Assembly: GCA_026120185.1 (NCBI GenBank)
Contig: JANUWF010001821.1
Coordinates: forward strand, 1,054,001-1,118,000
DNA length: 64,000 nucleotides
Source: Voacanga thouarsii
Taxonomy: Eukaryota > Streptophyta > Magnoliopsida > Gentianales > Apocynaceae
Reading direction: 5' to 3'
Part shown: positions 38,537 to 50,600 of the stretch, piece by piece
Position numbering within the stretch: position 1 is the first letter of the stretch
Layout of the letters: every line of letters starts with the position of its first letter
Position numbers and translations under genes: made by a program
Notes under the pieces: model-generated
Told to the model about the DNA's origin: nothing
Database searches by the model: none
The model's input: only the letters and a program-made list of their open reading frames with translations

Positions 38537-39898
38537 TGATGCGTGTTTTTTAGTGTAGAAAATATTACTAACAAATTATACAATTAATCAAGCTTTAATT
38601 AAAATGCCAACCACTAAAACCACACATACGGGCAAGTATACCCATCATATAGTATAGGGAATAGCAAGTATTGAATCCACAAGAATATAGGCTCCTACCT
38701 TATTTTACCCAAATCTTTATTATTTAGTCAATAAAAGAAAAAGAGAATAAAAAAGAAAAATAAATAAAGATTAAAATATATATATAACTTAATGATGCAA
38801 TTTCATGTAACTAGACAATTCTCTTGAAAACACAAGATTGAATCAATTAGCATTCATCACAATCAATTGTCGTCTTGGCATCATGAAGGATTTAATATAG
38901 ACCCACTTCGTTTGCAATCCCTGAAATCACTATGTTCTAGTTAAATTAGTGAACATATTCTATCTCGACTAGCTTATCCAAAAGATGTATTAAAATCAAT
39001 CTTCATATAAAACCCTATATTCTGGTGATTTAAAACATGAAATTAGTCAATAAATCCATATTCTAGCAACCATTAACCAACTTTTGATTACCAATGTTCT
39101 AAACAATTAATCCCTTTTTCAAGCAAGTTAAGAGATAACAAATATGAAATTAATTAATTGAAGTCATTACAACCTCTTTTTCTAGCAAGTTAATAAAAAA
39201 AATCAATCAACCAACTCCATAAGAAAAATAAGCAATCAAATACCAAGTACAATAATCAATTGATCAAAAGTTCCAATTAACTCAAAATCATAATATCCAA
39301 TTACAATAAAAACATTAAGCACATCATTGTTCTAAAAAAGTAAACAAAGGATAAAAGACAAAACTCATAGCAAGCCCTTCTTCTTCTCTTGAAAACCTCC
39401 TTTGAACAATGCTCCTTTGAGTGATGATTGAGTAGCTAGCTTGGATCCTTCAAATCATAGCTCTCTCTTATGTTTTTCTTATATTTATAATCCTCTTTGA
39501 TACCAAAATTCATTGCTTGATGAGTCTAATCCGAGTAGAATTCAGAAAATACCAAATTTGAGCACAGAATTTTAGCCTTCCAAAGTAGACCTGGCATCGG
39601 GTCTAGTCAGGCCACCTGGCACGGGGTCTACTCTATTTTGCTCCTCAAATTTGCTTCGTTTATTGCTTTTTGACCAGAATGGACCCGGCACCTGGTCCCT
39701 TGGCTGGGCTGGAGCTAGGTCTGTTCTGGAATGATTCACTTTTCACTCGACATCAACTTAAATCTGTGCAAATTTGTCAAAAATACTTTTTACAAGCAAA
39801 ATATTAAATATGAAGGAATATGCTTAGTTATTACAACAAAAGTATCTCAAAACAATATCAAATAACGAAAAAAATAATGATGAATTTAGCCCCCATCA
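38537..39898 (-). repeat. D1 3' LTR
   Basis: Starts tgatgcgtgttt and ends agcccccatca, 1362 bp. A GC-rich block with ggc(a/g)cc repeats lies at about 39585-39730. Confidence 0.92.
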
Positions 39899-39913
39899 CA
39901 TACCCCCACACTT
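39899..39913 (-). promoter_or_regulatory. D1 polypurine tract
   Basis: Minus strand aagtgtgggggtatg abuts the 3' LTR. A weaker copy occurs near 41000. Confidence 0.85.
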
Positions 39914-41355
39914 AAACATTTGCTTGTCCTCAAGCAAACAAGAATTAGACACTAAGCATTTAGAACAAGACAAAATAATTTTGCAAATTTTTCCTTAGCA
40001 AATTCATCCATAATGAAGACATAACCTTCTTCCAACCTTAAACATAAATTCATCATTCACTTAACCTTTTTAAAACCTTGTAAACTCATGTATTAAATCA
40101 AACAATCCCAAGGCCATCAAAGTTAAGTTAAATAAGCTTATATCTAGTACAAGAAAATTATCCTACTCTTCAAGCAAAAACATAGATAATATAAATCATA
40201 CAAGTCAAGCCATTTAACCAATTCAAGCATTATAAACTCAAATTTACACTACTCAAGTTGGTGAAACAAGGAAAACACTCAACTCTTTTTTTTTTCAATG
40301 GCTCAAGGAATTGATAGCCTCAAGTGCATGGATTTCTCTTTACATGCCGTATTGGCCCCTTAGTCATCATTATTTTTTCAGCAATTTTATTTTTCTTCCT
40401 TCTTTCTTTCTTTACCTTCTTGCCTTTGGAATAGTCTCAAAAGAGTGTGATGCTTCTTTGTTTCTTCTTTTCTATTCACCGTATTAGCCCATTTTTCAGC
40501 AAAAGGTCTCTTTCTTTTCTTTTCAACAAATGAAAGCAATAATTTTTTTCAAATCACATTCTCTCCTTTTCAGTCATCATTTTTTTTATTTCCTCACATT
40601 CCTTATTCACAACTCAAAATCAAGCAAATTTTAAATCCATAATACAAGAATTAATCAACAACTCTTCCCATATTTCTTCATATCATCCACATTCAAACTC
40701 AAAGAATAAAATAAAACTCAAATACTAAATATAACCAATGTTAACTTAAATTTCAAGACTTAGCAAATATCCAATTTAATACACAAGTTTACTTTTTAAT
40801 AAAAATCCAATCATACTTAATGACAAATCCATATCCAAAATTTAAAAAAAAAAAATCATAACTCCATTATAGACAAATTAGCTCAATTTAGCTCTAAATC
40901 TCCAAACTTTCAAATTTTCGATTTTTTCAATTTTTTAACAAAATTATTTGGTACCAAGATCATTGATAAAAACTTGGACAAAGAATATTACTAAACCAGT
41001 CACCCACACTTAAACTGGACAATGCCCTCATTGGCAAAAAATTAACACAAGAAAGCATCTCCAAAAGGACCAAAAAATTATAACAGAGGGATAGAGTTAA
41101 GCAATACTCCCCAAGTGGAATAATGCTCCAATAAATATTAAGCATGGAATAGAGAGAAGAGCTTATCCAAGATGACTTTATTCAAACTTACAAAAGAAAA
41201 CCCAAATAAAAGCCTAAAGAAAATAAAGGCAACATAAAGCACACCTAAATAAAAGAAAGCAAACTAAAAATCCTAAGAAAGCAAATAAAAACATGACTCA
41301 CTCCCTCACACTTAAGATGGAAAATATTTTCCTTATTCGGGGAGGGAAAAGCCAC
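39914..41355 (-). other. D1 internal non-coding region
   Basis: No supported ORF. Pyrimidine-rich on the + strand at about 40280-40600. PPT-like blocks with ctggacaatg-type extensions lie near 41000 and 41300. The section 40999-41270 matches C1 (about 21842-22090). Confidence 0.7.
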
Positions 41356-42267
41356 TTAACAACTCCAAACATAAAATAAAGATACGAACTCTTTCCACTC
41401 ATCATGCTTCCTCATCAAACCTTTGAAAAAGAAATTAATGCTCATTGAAAAAGGTAAGGATGATGAAAGTAGAAATAAGAGAGGTCTTTGAAAAAGTTCA
41501 TGTTCATGAACATAATTTTTCTTAGTAAAACAAAGCACATTAACCTTATTCTCTATCATTCCTTCAGATACACAAATATTTTTTCTAACATATGAGTGCT
41601 CATGGTATCTAAAGAATGCATCAATCTTGAAATCAAAATTTTTCCCTTCAAAAGGTTTGTCAAAATTAAAATTTCCCTTTAAACTTAGTATTTGAGTTCT
41701 CAAATATGGGATAAAAAAATTCTTACTTTTCAATGGATGATCTATAAAAATTAAGTTACCTCCCTTTGAATGGGGTGAAGGATAGAATTTGTGAGCATAC
41801 TCCAAGGGCTTCTTAAAATGTATCGGTGAAAGATCCAACTCCTTGAGGCATGTTAAGCTTAATACATCATCATTTGGACCATTGTCCTCCAAGAATGGAG
41901 AGGAACCTAAGAAATCATGTGACAAAGAGAGATTAAAATTATTAGCACATAGAATAGAATTGAATACTTCCCTTTCCACATTAGGTAATTGTTCCTCATA
42001 TCCTTTCTCCCTTCCTTGGGGATTCTCTTGTTCGAGTGTATGGGCATTTATGGAATCTTCAATCAACTTGGTTAGTTGTGTTCTTGTAGAGCTCATTTGT
42101 TGGGATGCTTCTTCATGCCACCTAAAGGACGTGGTTATGTTGGCAACAATGGATTGGATTGAAGTTTCAAGTGACGTCTTACAAAAAGCATTAATCTGAG
42201 CTTGTAACATTGCCAATCTATTATTATTGTAGCTCCTTTGATATTGTTTCCATGAATAATTGTTCAT
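41356..42267 (-). CDS. D1 accessory protein, 303 aa, unknown function
   Basis: This is the only intact ORF of that size in the window. Residues 1-20 are Asn/Tyr-rich (MNNYSWKQYQRSYNNN). Residues about 17-75 look helical (RLAMLQAQINAF onward). The middle has REVFNSILCANNFNLS (about 100) and repeated KGN/FEGKNF-type basic-aromatic segments with LSLKGNFNFDKPFEG near 190-205. A hydrophobic run (PLLFLLSSSLPFSM, about 265) could be a membrane segment or a buried helix, followed by a basic LMRKHDEW. No zinc knuckle, protease or RT motif is seen. The C1 ORF is a broken homologue, so the protein is conserved between two families. I do not recognise the family. It could be a strongly diverged gag, but nothing visible proves that. 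Confidence 0.75.
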   Translation of the reverse strand: MNNYSWKQYQRSYNNNRLAMLQAQINAFCKTSLETSIQSIVANITTSFRWHEEASQQMSSTRTQLTKLIEDSINAHTLEQENPQGREKGYEEQLPNVEREVFNSILCANNFNLSLSHDFLGSSPFLEDNGPNDDVLSLTCLKELDLSPIHFKKPLEYAHKFYPSPHSKGGNLIFIDHPLKSKNFFIPYLRTQILSLKGNFNFDKPFEGKNFDFKIDAFFRYHEHSYVRKNICVSEGMIENKVNVLCFTKKNYVHEHELFQRPLLFLLSSSLPFSMSINFFFKGLMRKHDEWKEFVSLFYVWSC

Positions 42268-42475
42268 GATGATGGTTTGAACCTCATACTCAAAGAAAAA
42301 TCAAAAATTAAATCAAAAATAAAAATAAAAATAAATTAAAAAATACACAAATTAGAAATATTCACAAACTACCTAAACACAAAAGTTAGTGATATTTACA
42401 AATACAACAAAGGCTAAATCAACAAGACTCGTGTATTTCCGATAGTGCCCATCCCCGGTAATGACGCCAAAAACT
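42268..42475 (-). promoter_or_regulatory. D1 leader and primer binding site
   Basis: The PBS is 42453-42469, minus strand tggcgtcattaccgggg, tRNA-Asp type with two or three changes, six bases from the LTR. The leader is only about 185 bp. Confidence 0.8.
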
Positions 42476-43867
42476 TGATGCGTATTTTTTAGTGTAGAAA
42501 ATATTACCAACAAATTACACAATCAACCAAGCTTTAATTAAAATGCCAACCACTAAAACCACACATATAGACAAGTATACTCATCATATAGTATAGGGAA
42601 TAGCAAGTATCGAATCCACGAGAATTTAGGCTCCCACTTTACTTTACCCAAATCTTTATTGTTTAGCCAATAAAAGAAGAAGAGAATAAAAATGAAAAAA
42701 AAATAAAGATAAAAATAGATATAACTCAAAGATGCAATTTCATGTAACTAGACAATTATCTTAAAAACACAAGATTGAATCAATTAGCATTCATCACAAT
42801 CAATTGTCATCTTGGCATCATGAAGGATTTAATATAAACCCACTTCGTTTGCAATCCATGGAATCACTATCTTTTAGTTAAATTAGTGAACATATTCTAT
42901 CTCGACTAACTTATCCAAAAGATACATTAAGATCAATCCTCATATAAACCCCTATATTCTAGGTGATTTAAAATATGAAATTAGTTAATGAATCTATATT
43001 CTAGCAATCATTAACTAACCTTTGATTACTAATATTCTAAATAATTAACCCATTTTTCAAGCAAGTTAAGAGATAACAAATATGAAATTAATTAATTGAA
43101 GTCATTACCAACCTCTTTTTCTAGCAAGTTAATAACAAAAATCAATCAACCAACTCCGTAAGAAAAACAAGTAATCAAATACCAAAAACAATAATTAATT
43201 GATCAAAATTTTCAATTAACTCAAAATCATAATATCCAAAATAATATCCAATTACAATCAAAATATTGAGCACATCATTGTTCTAGAAAAATAAACAAAT
43301 GATAAAAGATAAAACTCATAGACGAGCCATTCTTCTTCTGTTGAAAACCTCCTTTGAACAATGCTCCTTTGAGTGGTGATTAAGTAGCTAGCTTGAATCT
43401 TTCAAATCACACATTTCTCTTGTATTTTTCTTGTTATATGCCTTTTTGATACAAAAATTCGTTGCTTGAGAAGTGTAGTCCGAGCAGAATTCAGAAAATA
43501 CTAAAATCCTTTAGAAAATACAAAATTCAAGCACAGAATTTTTGCCTTCCAGAGTAGACCTGGCGCCGGGTCCAGTCGAGCCACCTGGCACCGGGTCTAC
43601 TCTGTGTTTCTCCTCAATTTTGCTTCATTTTTGCTGTTTAACCAGAATGGACCCGGCGCCTGATCCCTTAGCTGGGTTTGGCACCAGGTCTGTTCTGGAA
43701 TTGTTCACTTTTCGCTCAAAATCAACTTAAATATGCACAAATTTGTCAAAAATATTTTTTACAAGCAAAATATCAAATAGGAAAGAATATGCCTAGCTAT
43801 TACAATAAAAGTATCTCAAAACAACCTCAAATAACTAGGAAAATAATGATGAATATAGCCCCTATCA
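42476..43867 (-). repeat. D1 5' LTR
   Basis: Starts tgatgcgtattt and ends agcccctatca, 1392 bp. It contains a near-perfect 16-bp palindrome gacctggcgccgggtc at 43557-43572 and a related copy near 43651-43666. Confidence 0.92.
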
Positions 43868-44246
43868 TATATCAAAGTATACGCTTCCAACTTCGTCAAA
43901 CTATTAACTCATACTCAAGCTGTAGAGTACAAGTCCACGCTATAGCAGTAGTAATCTAGGTTTCTATCACATAGTACTTTTAAAAACCACTGCTACAGGT
44001 CATGTTCTACGTATTCGAAATACGCTTGTGTTATAAAATAAAAAGACTACTCATTAGTTAAAGGTAAGACATTTCCTATTTAAAATTCATAACACAATAA
44101 CCTTGCCATGATGAAATTCTCATTCTCATCATTCGGTTAAGAACAGTAGTTTATGTGTTAAGTATCCCATAGTCCATACCTTATTGTGAAAGACCTCCAT
44201 TTACATGAACTATTTACTTAAACATAATAGGTCTTTTCCAATGAAA

Positions 44247-44774
44247 TACCTCCATCCCATAGACCATGCCCCGCAGGTGGGTGCTCGCGACCCATAGGTT
44301 ACCCACACCCAGAACACGGTCATTGTTGTGACCGCATCCTAGGGAGGATGCTACATTCTTTGCCGAGCCAAGGAGGCACTAGGGCTCAGCTGCAGCTTGC
44401 AAGTCCCGGCTAGGCTTAGGCACCCCACATTGGCTCCAGGCAGCCTAAGCCGCGGCTCATCTTTTTCATTTTTTTTTTTTTTGTGCCATTTCTATCCAGA
44501 AGCTCCTGCAATTCAACTCGCAACTTCCTGAGGCACCTTTCTTGTTACAAATTTTCATCAAAAATGAAAACCACATCTGCCTATACCCTTTCAGATCCGG
44601 TTTACACACTTTGCTATGGAAAACATTAAATTTACATGGTTTCCTATTCTTCAACCGTGAGGTGTACAAAGCTTCTACCCAAATCAAAACAGCAAAAGAT
44701 CACAGGCATCCATTAATTATCTGGCCAATTTTATTAACTAACATGCATGCTTCCTAAGCTTTTCAAAGCTTCAT
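44247..44774 (-). other. Remnant of the B1 5' leader
   Basis: It matches the B2 leader from the GC-rich island to the PBS (36520-37086): gggtgctcgcgaccca, cagcttgcaag and the tgcctat..ccctttca block are shared. The junction with the truncated B2 LTR at 44246/44247 marks a deletion. No coding region. Confidence 0.75.
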
Positions 44775-44786
44775 GCTCTGATACCA
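44775..44786 (-). promoter_or_regulatory. B1 primer binding site (iMet tRNA)
   Basis: Minus strand tggtatcagagc, two bases from the 5' LTR. Confidence 0.93.
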
Positions 44787-44788
44787 AT

Positions 44789-46713
44789 TGAAGCTAAGAA
44801 AACATAAATAAAAGCCATACATGCACCATCACAGAGGCAGAAAACAAAAACACACAACATAGCGGAAGGAGGAAAAACTAATACCTTTGTGCTTTGTTGT
44901 TTTCTTTGGTTGTGAAGAGGGCAATTGAACCACAGGAATAGCTTCTCCACGTGATGATGATTCCGGGATTGTTGATGCCTTCGGTTAAAATCCTGCGATT
45001 TGCCTACTTCACCTCGCTTGCATGAACGCCAAAGCTTTTGAGAACTCAGAATATTCCACTGCCTAATGCTCATTGGTGATATAACTTAGCTAAAGAAAAT
45101 CACAGTCTTGAAGGTTTCTTGTTCATTTTCTATTGATTAGCAAAATCAAGATGACCAAAAAGAAAAGAACGAACAAGAAAGAAAGAAAGAAAGAAAAAGA
45201 ACGAGGCTTCAGGGATTTTTTTTTTTCCACAGACGTGAGCACACAATGAGAGATAATCGATCAAGGCTTCTCTCTTCTGATAACATAACACCTGGGTTTA
45301 GATATTTCAAAACGCCCGAAAATTATCAACAAAAGACGTTTGGCTTATCCCAAACTCTTCTGTTCCATGAATTAAAAAAATCCTTTTTGTCCAGGCTATT
45401 GGGCTAATAATTATTTTTATTATTTTCCTTGGACCCATGAGCCCAAAATAATAAACATTAATTATTTATTTTCTGGGTTATAAAATAACTCAATAAATAA
45501 TTAATGAGTCTAAATAAACTAACATAATTATTTAAGCCTTTTTATCTGGTTTATGCCGAGGCTAATTTTTGAATTATTCAATCGGAACTTAGGTCCTAAA
45601 TAATTAATTAACTAATTATATTAGATAATAAATTTAATTCAATTTCTCCCATGCTTTTATTTTATTCTAGTCTAATAATAAATTAGACTTCTTGAGTAAA
45701 ATAAAAATTTTTTTAACCGAGACCATATCCTCGACCTAATATTAATTAGGACTTACGGGCTATTCCGATGACCAAAAAGACATATCGCCTTGGCTACTAA
45801 ATGATCAAAATAGCCCTACTATATAAATAGTTATATTTCATATTTTAAATATTTCTTAATATCACTATAAGAAAATACTATGTCTCTGACCTACAGATAA
45901 AATAACTAAAATATCCCTCTATACATCGTCATGCATTTAGAGAGGAAAAAGTGTACTAACACCTCTCTAAAAGACATCTACCATCCTTAGGCTTCTAGTC
46001 TAATAATCCATGACTTCTTGGAATATTTTCGTTTTCCAAGAAAGCTACCCTAAAGCGAATATCCAAGTCATATTCTCCAAGGCCCTGGATAATAAATCAT
46101 TTAGACAACCACAAGAAGTGATATAATATAGAAGTTATCTTGTACAAATCTGTCTTAACTAACTAGTTACATATACCTAACATACAAGTATATTAGTCCT
46201 ACTAAAGAATCTCAACTATAGTATATCAAAGCATATGCTTCCAATTTCATCAGACCACCAACCCATACTCAGGTTGTAGAATAAAAGTCCATGCTATAGT
46301 AGTAGTAGTCTAGGTTTCTATCACATAGTACTTTTAGAAACCACTACTACAGGTCTAGTTCTACGTATTCAAAATACGCTTGTGTTATAAAATAAGAAGA
46401 CTACTCATTGGCTATAGATAAGTCATTCCCTATTTAGAATTCATAACATAATAACCTTACCATAATGAGATTCTCATTCTCATCATTAAGTTAAGAATAA
46501 TAGTTTATGTGTTAAGTAACCCATGGTCCATACCTTACTATGAAAGACTTCCATTTACATAAACCACTTACTTAAACACAATAGGTCTTTTCCAATACAA
46601 ATTGTGCACAACAATAAAGAAGAATTCATAAACAATTTATAAGAATAATAATTTTATTAATATAAGTCAAAATTACATTAGAAATCTAGTCTAAAAGGGC
46701 ATACATCCCAACA
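44789..46713 (-). repeat. B1 5' LTR
   Basis: Starts tgaagctaagaaaac and ends catacatcccaaca, 1925 bp. It pairs with 16053-18004. Confidence 0.92.
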
Positions 46714-47175
46714 GATACATGGATGTAGATTATGCAGGTTGTAAAATTGAAAGAAAGAGTAAAAGTGGGCATTGTCAATTTCTTGGACGCTCCTTAGTTT
46801 CTTGATACAGCAAGAAGCAAGCTTGTGTATCTCTTTCAACAACCGAAGCAAAATATATAGTTGTAGGAAGTTGTGCTCAAATTTTATAGATGAAACATAC
46901 TTTACTCAACTTTGGTCTTAATTTTAAGTGTGCTCCTATTCTATGTAATAACACTAGTGCTATAAATTTAATTGAAAACTCTATTTAGCACTCAAGAACT
47001 AAGCACATTGAGATTAAGCATCACTTTGTTGGAGCTTATATGCTTAAGGGTGACGTTTGTGTTGAATACATCTCTACTAATGATCAACTTGCAAATATAT
47101 TCAACAAACTACTAGCTGAAGATATATTTAATCATCTGAGGAAAGGATTGGAAATTACTAGCTTATATAAGTAAT
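46714..47175 (+). pseudogene. Element A RNase H
   Basis: Resumes element A after B1: YMDVDYAGCKIERKSKSGH, then LSTTEAKYIVVGSCAQ, CNNTSAINLIENS and STNDQLANIFNKLLAED. This is the copia RNase H order with its usual spacing. Stops near 46804, 46890 and 46988 interrupt it. The natural end is near 47175 (LYK then stop). Confidence 0.9.
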
Positions 47176-47625
47176 GATTTTGATGGAGGTAGTGGTTTAT
47201 TCTTACAAGTTCTTGAAGATTTTTAATTTTGGATGGAGATTTTTGGATGCAGTGTCTGGATGAAATGAATCTAAAATCCCCTCACCAAAACCATCTCTCG
47301 AGCCAAAATATTATATGTCAAAATCAGATGGGCATTTTGGACTGAGTTCCAAGTTCAAAATCCCAGCATCCTATGGCCACGTGTGACATACGTTTTGGAT
47401 AGGCAAATCGGATGGACAATATCTATGCCCAATTTTTTTAAATTCTAAATATCCACACTTTTTGTCTATTCCAGTCGCAAACACTCTCTCTCTGTCAAAA
47501 TATCTTTTCAAATCCCCGAAAAATCACCTTTTTTTAATGTACTTGATTGTAATTACCTACTCTAATACCTTAACGTCGTTCTCTCAACAAAACCTAACAA
47601 ACTAAACCCTCAAACTTCATCTACC
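47176..47625 (+). other. Element A spacer between pol and the accessory ORF
   Basis: About 450 bp, no supported ORF. It contains ttttggatgcagtgtctggat-like wording that recurs as ttggatgcacctttt near 51100 and 52190, so short direct repeats occur in the 3' part of A. Confidence 0.6.
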
Positions 47626-50600
47626 ATGGCTAAATGTCCGAAACCCAGTAAAGAGACCTAACCAAAAGCAAAGGAGACCAAGAAAAGAAAAGCAGCGGCA
47701 AAGAAATTAGTTGATGCCACTCAAACGTTTACAAAGAAAAAAGACAAGGAAGTTGCTATTGATGAACCTACTTCTCAAACCGCCTCATTGAAATAACCAC
47801 CAGAAGAGATGTTAGGGATATGTCCTAAATCAATTTGTACTTATACTATTGTCGTTATGTATTATGTAATAATACGAGGTATTTTTTTTCATAAATAGTG
47901 AATTTAGTTTTGTGATAATCAAGTATGTGACTGGATAGTAAAACTGTATAACAAATACAATGACTATTTTTAAATTGTCCCTAATCGATTATTATTAGTG
48001 GAACAATAATTAATTAAGATTAGTATGTTTGTGATTTGATGGCTATGTTTTACTAGTCATGAATATATGTGATATCAAGTCAAAACATAAATACATGTTA
48101 AAGAATATTATATTGGACATGACCCACTGTGAGAGTACTTCACAGTACATGTCATAAGTACTTTTTAGCCATAATGATATTAAAAGTCCTTTAACCTGAA
48201 TTCAGCATAGTTTCCTACTTGATAAATTATATATCTTGACGTTGTCTAAAGTTGTCTTTAACAAGATAATAAATTAAACCATTGTTGGATATAGAATGAA
48301 ACTAGGGACAGGAATATGATTAATAGTGAAAGAATTTGTCCCTCACAATTTTGAAAAAAATATCCATGGGCCCCTCAATAAGTTAGACTATTAAAATACA
48401 TGATCGTATTCAAATATATCAATTTGAGATATTGATATCATTTGTTTGAACAGTCTACTATTATATCAAGAAATAGTTGATTATGCTTAATAAAGATGAC
48501 GTGTTTCATGCCTTATGCTTAATCTGGATATCGTGTGAGAAAAGGACTAAATATAAAGTTATGGTTTGGTTCAAAGAGATCACTGATCTTCATTTAACCT
48601 AGATAGTTATAATGTTTTGCTAGAAATAGCTTATAACTTGTGAGCCATTTAAATGTGATTTGAGCACATTGTAAGTGTTAAATGAATCTAGAGGGTCACA
48701 CATTAAGTGAACACGTTAGGTTATTTTTCTGATAACCAAGTTCAATGTATTTGGAAATATGTCTAGGTTAATCGAACCTAGAAAATGACCAAATATAATG
48801 AATCTGAAAATATGTCCATATTTGATATATTTGAAGGATGTCCAGATTATAATAATCTAACTCAATAAATTAATTGGTTAAATTACCGAGATAGTGGTAG
48901 AATTTTATCATATCAATTTAATTTAATTTGAACTTAAAATAAGATATGATAAGATATTATAAGAGTTGAACTCCAAAAAGTTCGTGTGGTTTTAAAAGGA
49001 AACTCTAACTGTCTTCTTGTTAGAGACTTCTCATTAAAATATTCGTGCCTCTATAACTAGGAAAAATTAAGCCTCTCAAAACTCTAGGAGCTAGCACTCC
49101 CGGGTAACTAACTAGTTTCGCCGTGTGTATCTGATAAAGGACGTTTGCACATTGTAACATTTGGTTATCGTTCGAAGTGCACATATGTTTGGAAATCTAA
49201 AAGCAAAGGTCTTGCTTATAGCGATACAGAAGTAATTATGTAACCCCTAGATAGACCTTAATTATTTGGCTTGGTCCTTGGAGGGATTCGTGGATGTTTT
49301 CTGTGTTTAGGAGTCCACGAATTCTAACAAGAGAAAAGTATGGATACTCAGGTACCCCAATTTCTTTATTCAAAATCTGAGTCTAAATATAATGATTGGG
49401 TGTCTAGAAATAGAACTATTGTTATGGGTTACCAGGTTGATGCAAAAGCATTTTTTAATTATACAAATATTCTGAATTTGTTTAAATTGATTAGTTGAGG
49501 AACATTATTGTCTATAAATGAAAAGTTGTACACGAATCTAGTTTGGGAATTTTATTCTAATCTGAGAAAAGGAAGATATGAGGAAATAGGGGATGGATTT
49601 TTTGTGCAATGGTACACATCTTGGGTTGGATGTGTGAATTTTGGGTTTGACTACCAAATGCTGAATAGAATTTTTTATGTTAGAAATGGTGAGATACAAT
49701 TCTTCAAGATGAATAAATTGCCCAAGAGCTCTAATCTATTTGAATTGAGAAGATTTAAGAGCAAATTCACTAGTGATAAGAGTTTCAAAAACTCAAATGA
49801 CTAAAATACCAAATGGCTGAATGGAATGGGCAAATTACTTCACTATATGGTTTCAACCATGGTAATACCGAGTTTTGGGCATAAAACTTCTGTAAGTAAT
49901 ATGCAGATGGTGTTAATGTTGGCTTTATCAGAGTGCAAGCCAATTAATTTTAGGTTTTAGCTACCAAATTAATAATTCAGTCCTGTAATACCTCAAATAA
50001 AGCCTTGCTTTTCGAGAATCTTCTAACCAAGTTGTTTAAGTATTTTAATATTGATCTGAGTTTGGTTGCCACTAAGCACTCTAAGATTAATGTCTACAGC
50101 AAAGAATCTTTTTAAAAAATAGGGTTTATCCAAATGGACAACAAATAGACCTTGCTTAGGGATGCCACGGAAGAAGAGAAGGAGAAACTGGTTAAGGTTA
50201 AAACTGAAGGAAAGAAATCTGCACCTGCTACCTCGGTTGGAAAGAAAAGAAAAGCTAAAGTTCAAGAAAAATTCTCCAGTATAGGTAAGCAGAAGACTGA
50301 AGAAAGTGGAATAACACAGAGCATTCTGAATGCTCTGAATCTTTTATCTGCCAAATTGGATGGTCTAAGTACAGAAATTAAGACTGAACTACAAAATCTG
50401 GGAACTAGATTAACCAATGTGGAAAGGAAGTAATCTAAAACTGTAGCTGTCTCAAAAGAGCAAGCCCCTCCACTAGAGAAAGAATATGAAACTATCATCC
50501 CTTCAATAGAAAATAATACTAGTGTTGATACTATCCCACTTCAACAAACTGAAGAACCTACTATTGTTGCCATAACCACTGTTGATGAAGTTGCTTCTAA

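Larger units (their letters stand above)
38537..43867 (-). mobile_element. D1: non-autonomous LTR retrotransposon with one intact ORF
   Basis: A perfect tatat duplication (38532-38536 and 43868-43872) bounds a 5331-bp insert. LTRs are 38537-39898 and 42476-43867. It has a tRNA-Asp type PBS, a PPT and an internal region of only about 2.6 kb. No gag, protease, integrase or RT motif is present. The single ORF (41356-42267) is homologous to the C1 ORF. The layout, PBS and PPT match C1, so C and D are related families. It must have been mobilised by enzymes from another element. Confidence 0.9.
29481..44246 (-). mobile_element. B2: second copy of the B family, nested in B1 gag, right end deleted
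   Basis: The 3' LTR is 29481-31379. The internal region (31380-37100) holds the PPT, pol, gag, leader and PBS. The 5' LTR starts at 37101, is interrupted by D1, continues at 43868 and stops at about 44246, roughly 135 bp short of its normal tcccaaca end. Beyond it the sequence is B1 leader, so a deletion removed the B2 terminus, its target duplication, the B1 gag N-terminus and part of the B1 leader. The left flank ctaat (29476-29480) therefore has no partner. Confidence 0.87.
37101..44246 (-). repeat. B2 5' LTR, split by D1 and truncated
   Basis: Starts tgaagctatgaaatcc. LTR sequence runs from 37101 to 38536, is interrupted by D1 (38537-43867), and continues from 43868 to about 44246. The join across D1 through tatat is seamless compared with the other B LTRs. 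The last roughly 135 bp of the family LTR are missing. Confidence 0.87.
16053..46713 (-). mobile_element. B1: Ty1/copia element inserted in element A RNase H region, itself heavily nested
   Basis: The LTRs are 16053-18004 (3') and 44789-46713 (5'), both with TG...CA ends and minus orientation. The flanks are gatc (16049-16052) and gatac (46714-46718), a probable target duplication with one base lost. Pol and gag parts survive at 18021-18658, 26551-28500 and 28510-29480. Element C1 interrupts RT, and B2, of the same family, interrupts gag. Right of B2 only part of the 5' leader (44247-44774) remains. The lineage resembles that of element H but it is a different family with LTRs of about 1.9 kb. 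Confidence 0.9.

Noticed and set aside
19981..43572. ggcgcc palindromes as RNA dimerisation signals like those of retroviruses
   Set aside because: They lie upstream of the TATA box in U3, so they would not be at the 5' end of the genomic RNA.
43542..43959. Plus-strand ORFs in the D1 5' LTR
   Set aside because: They lie over the palindromic GC block on the antisense strand; the LTR explains the sequence.
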